From: an uncultured Polycyclovorans sp.
Lineage (GTDB): Bacteria > Pseudomonadota > Gammaproteobacteria > Nevskiales > Nevskiaceae
Direction: 5' to 3'
Assembly: GCA_936928855.1 (NCBI GenBank)
Contig: CAKZHZ010000047.1
Location: 7,803-71,802 of the forward strand
Length of the DNA: 64,000 nucleotides
Below are positions 62,311 to 64,000 of the stretch, piece after piece. Positions within the stretch are counted from its first letter, which is position 1. Every line of letters starts with the position of its first letter. The notes under the pieces were generated by a model. It saw nothing but the letters and a program-made list of their open reading frames with translations, was not told where the DNA came from and searched no databases. The translations under genes were made by a program, and so were the position numbers.

Positions 62311-62363
62311 TGCTGCGTTGAGACCTGCGGTCCCGTAGCCCCGTACCGAATGGAACCTTCCCC

Positions 62364-63230
62364 ATGAGCTGGCTCGACAAACTGACGTCCTCCAAGCTGA
62401 ACTCACCGGCCAGCCGCAAGCGCAATGTGCCGGAAGGCCTGTGGACCAAGTGCAACAGCTGCCAGTCGGTGCTCTACCGCGCCGAGCTGGAACGCACGCT
62501 TGAGGTGTGCCCCAAGTGTGGCGCGCACCGCCCGATCACCGCCCGTCGCCGGCTCGATCAGTTCCTCGATGCCGAACCGCGCGAGGAGATCGGCCTGAAG
62601 GTGATGCCGACCGACCCGCTGCGTTTCAAGGACAGTCGCAAGTACCGCGAGCGCCTCAAGGAGGCGCAGGCTCAGACCGGCGAGCAGGATGCCCTGGTGG
62701 TGATGCGGGGACAGCTGATCGGTCTGCCGCTGGTGGTGGCTGCCTTCGAGTTCGAATTCATGGGCGGGTCCATGGGGTCGGTGGTGGGCGAAAAGTTCGT
62801 GCAGGGCGTGCAGGCCGCGATGGAGCATGGCGTACCGATGATCTGCTTTGCCGCCACCGGTGGCGCGCGCATGCAGGAGTCCCTGTTCTCGCTGCTGCAG
62901 ATGGCCAAGACCTCGGCCGCACTGGCGCAGCTGTCCGATCGCGGACTGCCGTTCATTTCCGTGCTGACGCATCCCACCATGGGGGGCGTCTCGGCCAGCC
63001 TGGCCATGCTGGGGGACGTGAATGTCGCCGAGCCCAAGGCGCTGATCGGCTTTGCCGGCCCCCGTGTGATTGAGCAGACCGTCCGCCAGAAGCTGCCGGA
63101 AGGGTTTCAGCGCGCCGAGTTCCTGCTGGAGCATGGCCATATCGACCTGATCATCGACCGTCGTGAAATGCGGGAGCGCCTGCACCGTCTGCTGGCCATG
63201 CTCACCCACTTCGCTCCCAGCGTCGCCTGA
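62364..63230 (+). CDS. accD: Acetyl-CoA carboxylase carboxyltransferase subunit beta
   Basis: Forms malonyl-CoA with AccA. The 288-residue protein has the N-terminal zinc ribbon ([16 protein letters not shown] ... VCPKCGAH) and the crotonase-like part [20 protein letters not shown] and [17 protein letters not shown]. Malonyl-CoA is also the extender for the giant synthases in this window, though there is no regulatory link to see. folC overlaps its stop (TGATG). Confidence 0.97.
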   Translation: MSWLDKLTSSKLNSPASRKRNVPEGLWTKCNSCQSVLYRAELERTLEVCPKCGAHRPITARRRLDQFLDAEPREEIGLKVMPTDPLRFKDSRKYRERLKEAQAQTGEQDALVVMRGQLIGLPLVVAAFEFEFMGGSMGSVVGEKFVQGVQAAMEHGVPMICFAATGGARMQESLFSLLQMAKTSAALAQLSDRGLPFISVLTHPTMGGVSASLAMLGDVNVAEPKALIGFAGPRVIEQTVRQKLPEGFQRAEFLLEHGHIDLIIDRREMRERLHRLLAMLTHFAPSVA

Positions 63231-64000
63231 TGACGCCCGGCGGGGCGGGCGGGGCGCCCGCAGCGGACGCCTCGCTTGACGCGTGGCTGGACTGGCAGAC
63301 CCGCCAGCATGCGCGGCCGATCGACATGGGCCTGCCCCGGGTCACCGCCGTTGCGGACCGGCTCGGACTGCGTCGCGACCCGCCACTGACCCTCACCATC
63401 GCCGGCACCAACGGCAAAGGCTCGACCTTGGCGATGATCCGCGCCGGCATCGAGGGCGCGGGGCTGACCGCCCACGCCTACACCTCGCCCCACCTCGCCC
63501 GCTTCAACGAGCGCATCCGCCTTGCCGGCGCACTGGTGAGCGATGAGGCTCTCATCGCCGCTCTTGCCCGTTGCGAAGAGGTGAATGCAGGGGCGCCCAT
63601 CACCTTCTTCGAGATTACCACCGCGGCGGCGTTCCTCGCCTTTGCCCGGACGCCGGCCGACGTGACGCTGCTCGAGGTGGGTCTTGGCGGGCGGCTCGAC
63701 GCGACCAACGTGGTCCGCGCGCCGCGGCTCACGGTCATCACCCCCGTCTCGATCGACCACACCCAGTATCTGGGCGAGACGCTGGCCGAGATTGCCGGCG
63801 AAAAGGCCGGAATCCTCAAGCGCGGCGTGCCCTGCGTGGTGGCCCGCCAGCAGGACGAGGCGCTGGCGGTGATCGAGGCGCGCGCCGCGCGGCTCGGCTG
63901 TCCGCTGGCGGTCGCGGGGCAGCACTGGACCGCCGCGCGCGAAGGCGACGCGCTGGTCTATCAGGACGAGCGCGGGCTCCTGGACCTGCCGCTGCCGGCC
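63230..64000 (+). CDS. folC: Folylpolyglutamate/dihydrofolate synthase, 3' end outside window
   Basis: Adds L-Glu to dihydropteroate/folates. The frame from ATG 63230 is open for 257 codons to the window edge, about 60% of the usual length. It shows the P-loop TIAGTNGKGSTLAMI, TSPHLARFNERIRL, FEITTAAAFLAFA, LLEVGLGGRLDATNVV and the omega-loop region VSIDHTQYLGETLAEIAGEKAG with the carbamylated-Lys segment KAGILK. It overlaps the accD stop by one base, as often found in accD-folC pairs. Confidence 0.95.
   Translation, partial: MTPGGAGGAPAADASLDAWLDWQTRQHARPIDMGLPRVTAVADRLGLRRDPPLTLTIAGTNGKGSTLAMIRAGIEGAGLTAHAYTSPHLARFNERIRLAGALVSDEALIAALARCEEVNAGAPITFFEITTAAAFLAFARTPADVTLLEVGLGGRLDATNVVRAPRLTVITPVSIDHTQYLGETLAEIAGEKAGILKRGVPCVVARQQDEALAVIEARAARLGCPLAVAGQHWTAAREGDALVYQDERGLLDLPLPA

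Overview
The window is GC-rich bacterial chromosome from a gammaproteobacterium. The conserved blocks are tmRNA-smpB / rnfH / bamE-fur-recN-nadK, hrcA-grpE-dnaK-dnaJ, and leuC..leuD-leuB-asd-usg-fimV-truA-trpF-trpB-trpA-accD-folC. The Fur sequence (CVET instead of CxxC) and the fimV-truA-trpF order resemble Pseudomonas and Xanthomonadales/Nevskiales-type organisms. I place it at class level with confidence and lean to a Nevskiales/Salinisphaerales-like lineage. No rRNA, tRNA, CRISPR array, IS element or prophage is visible; the only stable RNA is tmRNA (minus strand, 1718-2071).

Layout. 1-1.6 kb: a TetR regulator (cut by the window edge) and a diiron-type metal-dependent hydrolase. 1.7-7.9 kb: trans-translation genes, an NSS transporter where ratA usually sits, rnfH, bamE, fur, recN, nadK. 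8-13 kb: heat-shock operon with two sigma32-like promoters. 13-20.6 kb: orphan ParA, ppnP, a two-component pair, then a periplasmic redox cluster (DUF3570, DUF4266, TlpA thioredoxin, ApbE flavin transferase, cytochrome b561), then two small membrane proteins. 20.8-28.5 kb: a plus-strand operon of TolC, a protease-dead M50/HlyD fusion, a beta-propeller protein, a sulfotransferase-like protein and an M28-like lipoprotein. 28.5-47.7 kb: minus-strand accessory island built around two giant synthases. 48-64 kb: LysR and the leucine, aspartate-semialdehyde, FimV, TruA, tryptophan, AccD and FolC genes.

The most unusual region is 29.4-47.7 kb. The catalytic parts that a canonical PUFA synthase spreads over pfaA-E appear here in two polypeptides. 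The first (37896-46829) reads enoyl-reductase/NPD - KS - AT - four tandem ACPs - KR - DH. The second (33104-37903) reads KS - AT - DH - phosphopantetheinyl transferase. They are followed, with very short gaps, by an alkaline-phosphatase-superfamily phosphodiesterase, a stand-alone ACP, an alpha/beta hydrolase and an LpqC-type esterase, and preceded by a sulfatase-fold protein. A three-copy, 20-bp-period repeat lies upstream. The product is unknown; a secondary lipid or long acyl chain is the natural inference.

Two further candidate systems stand out. In the redox cluster the DUF3570 protein carries a DALTGAS motif that fits the target consensus of the ApbE encoded in the same cluster. In the 20.8-28.5 kb operon a TolC, an adaptor with a dead protease fold and a sulfotransferase recall the logic of the Rax sulfated-peptide export system, but with no ABC transporter and no recognisable precursor. 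Two hot-dog thioesterase genes inserted between leuC and leuD are another unexpected arrangement.
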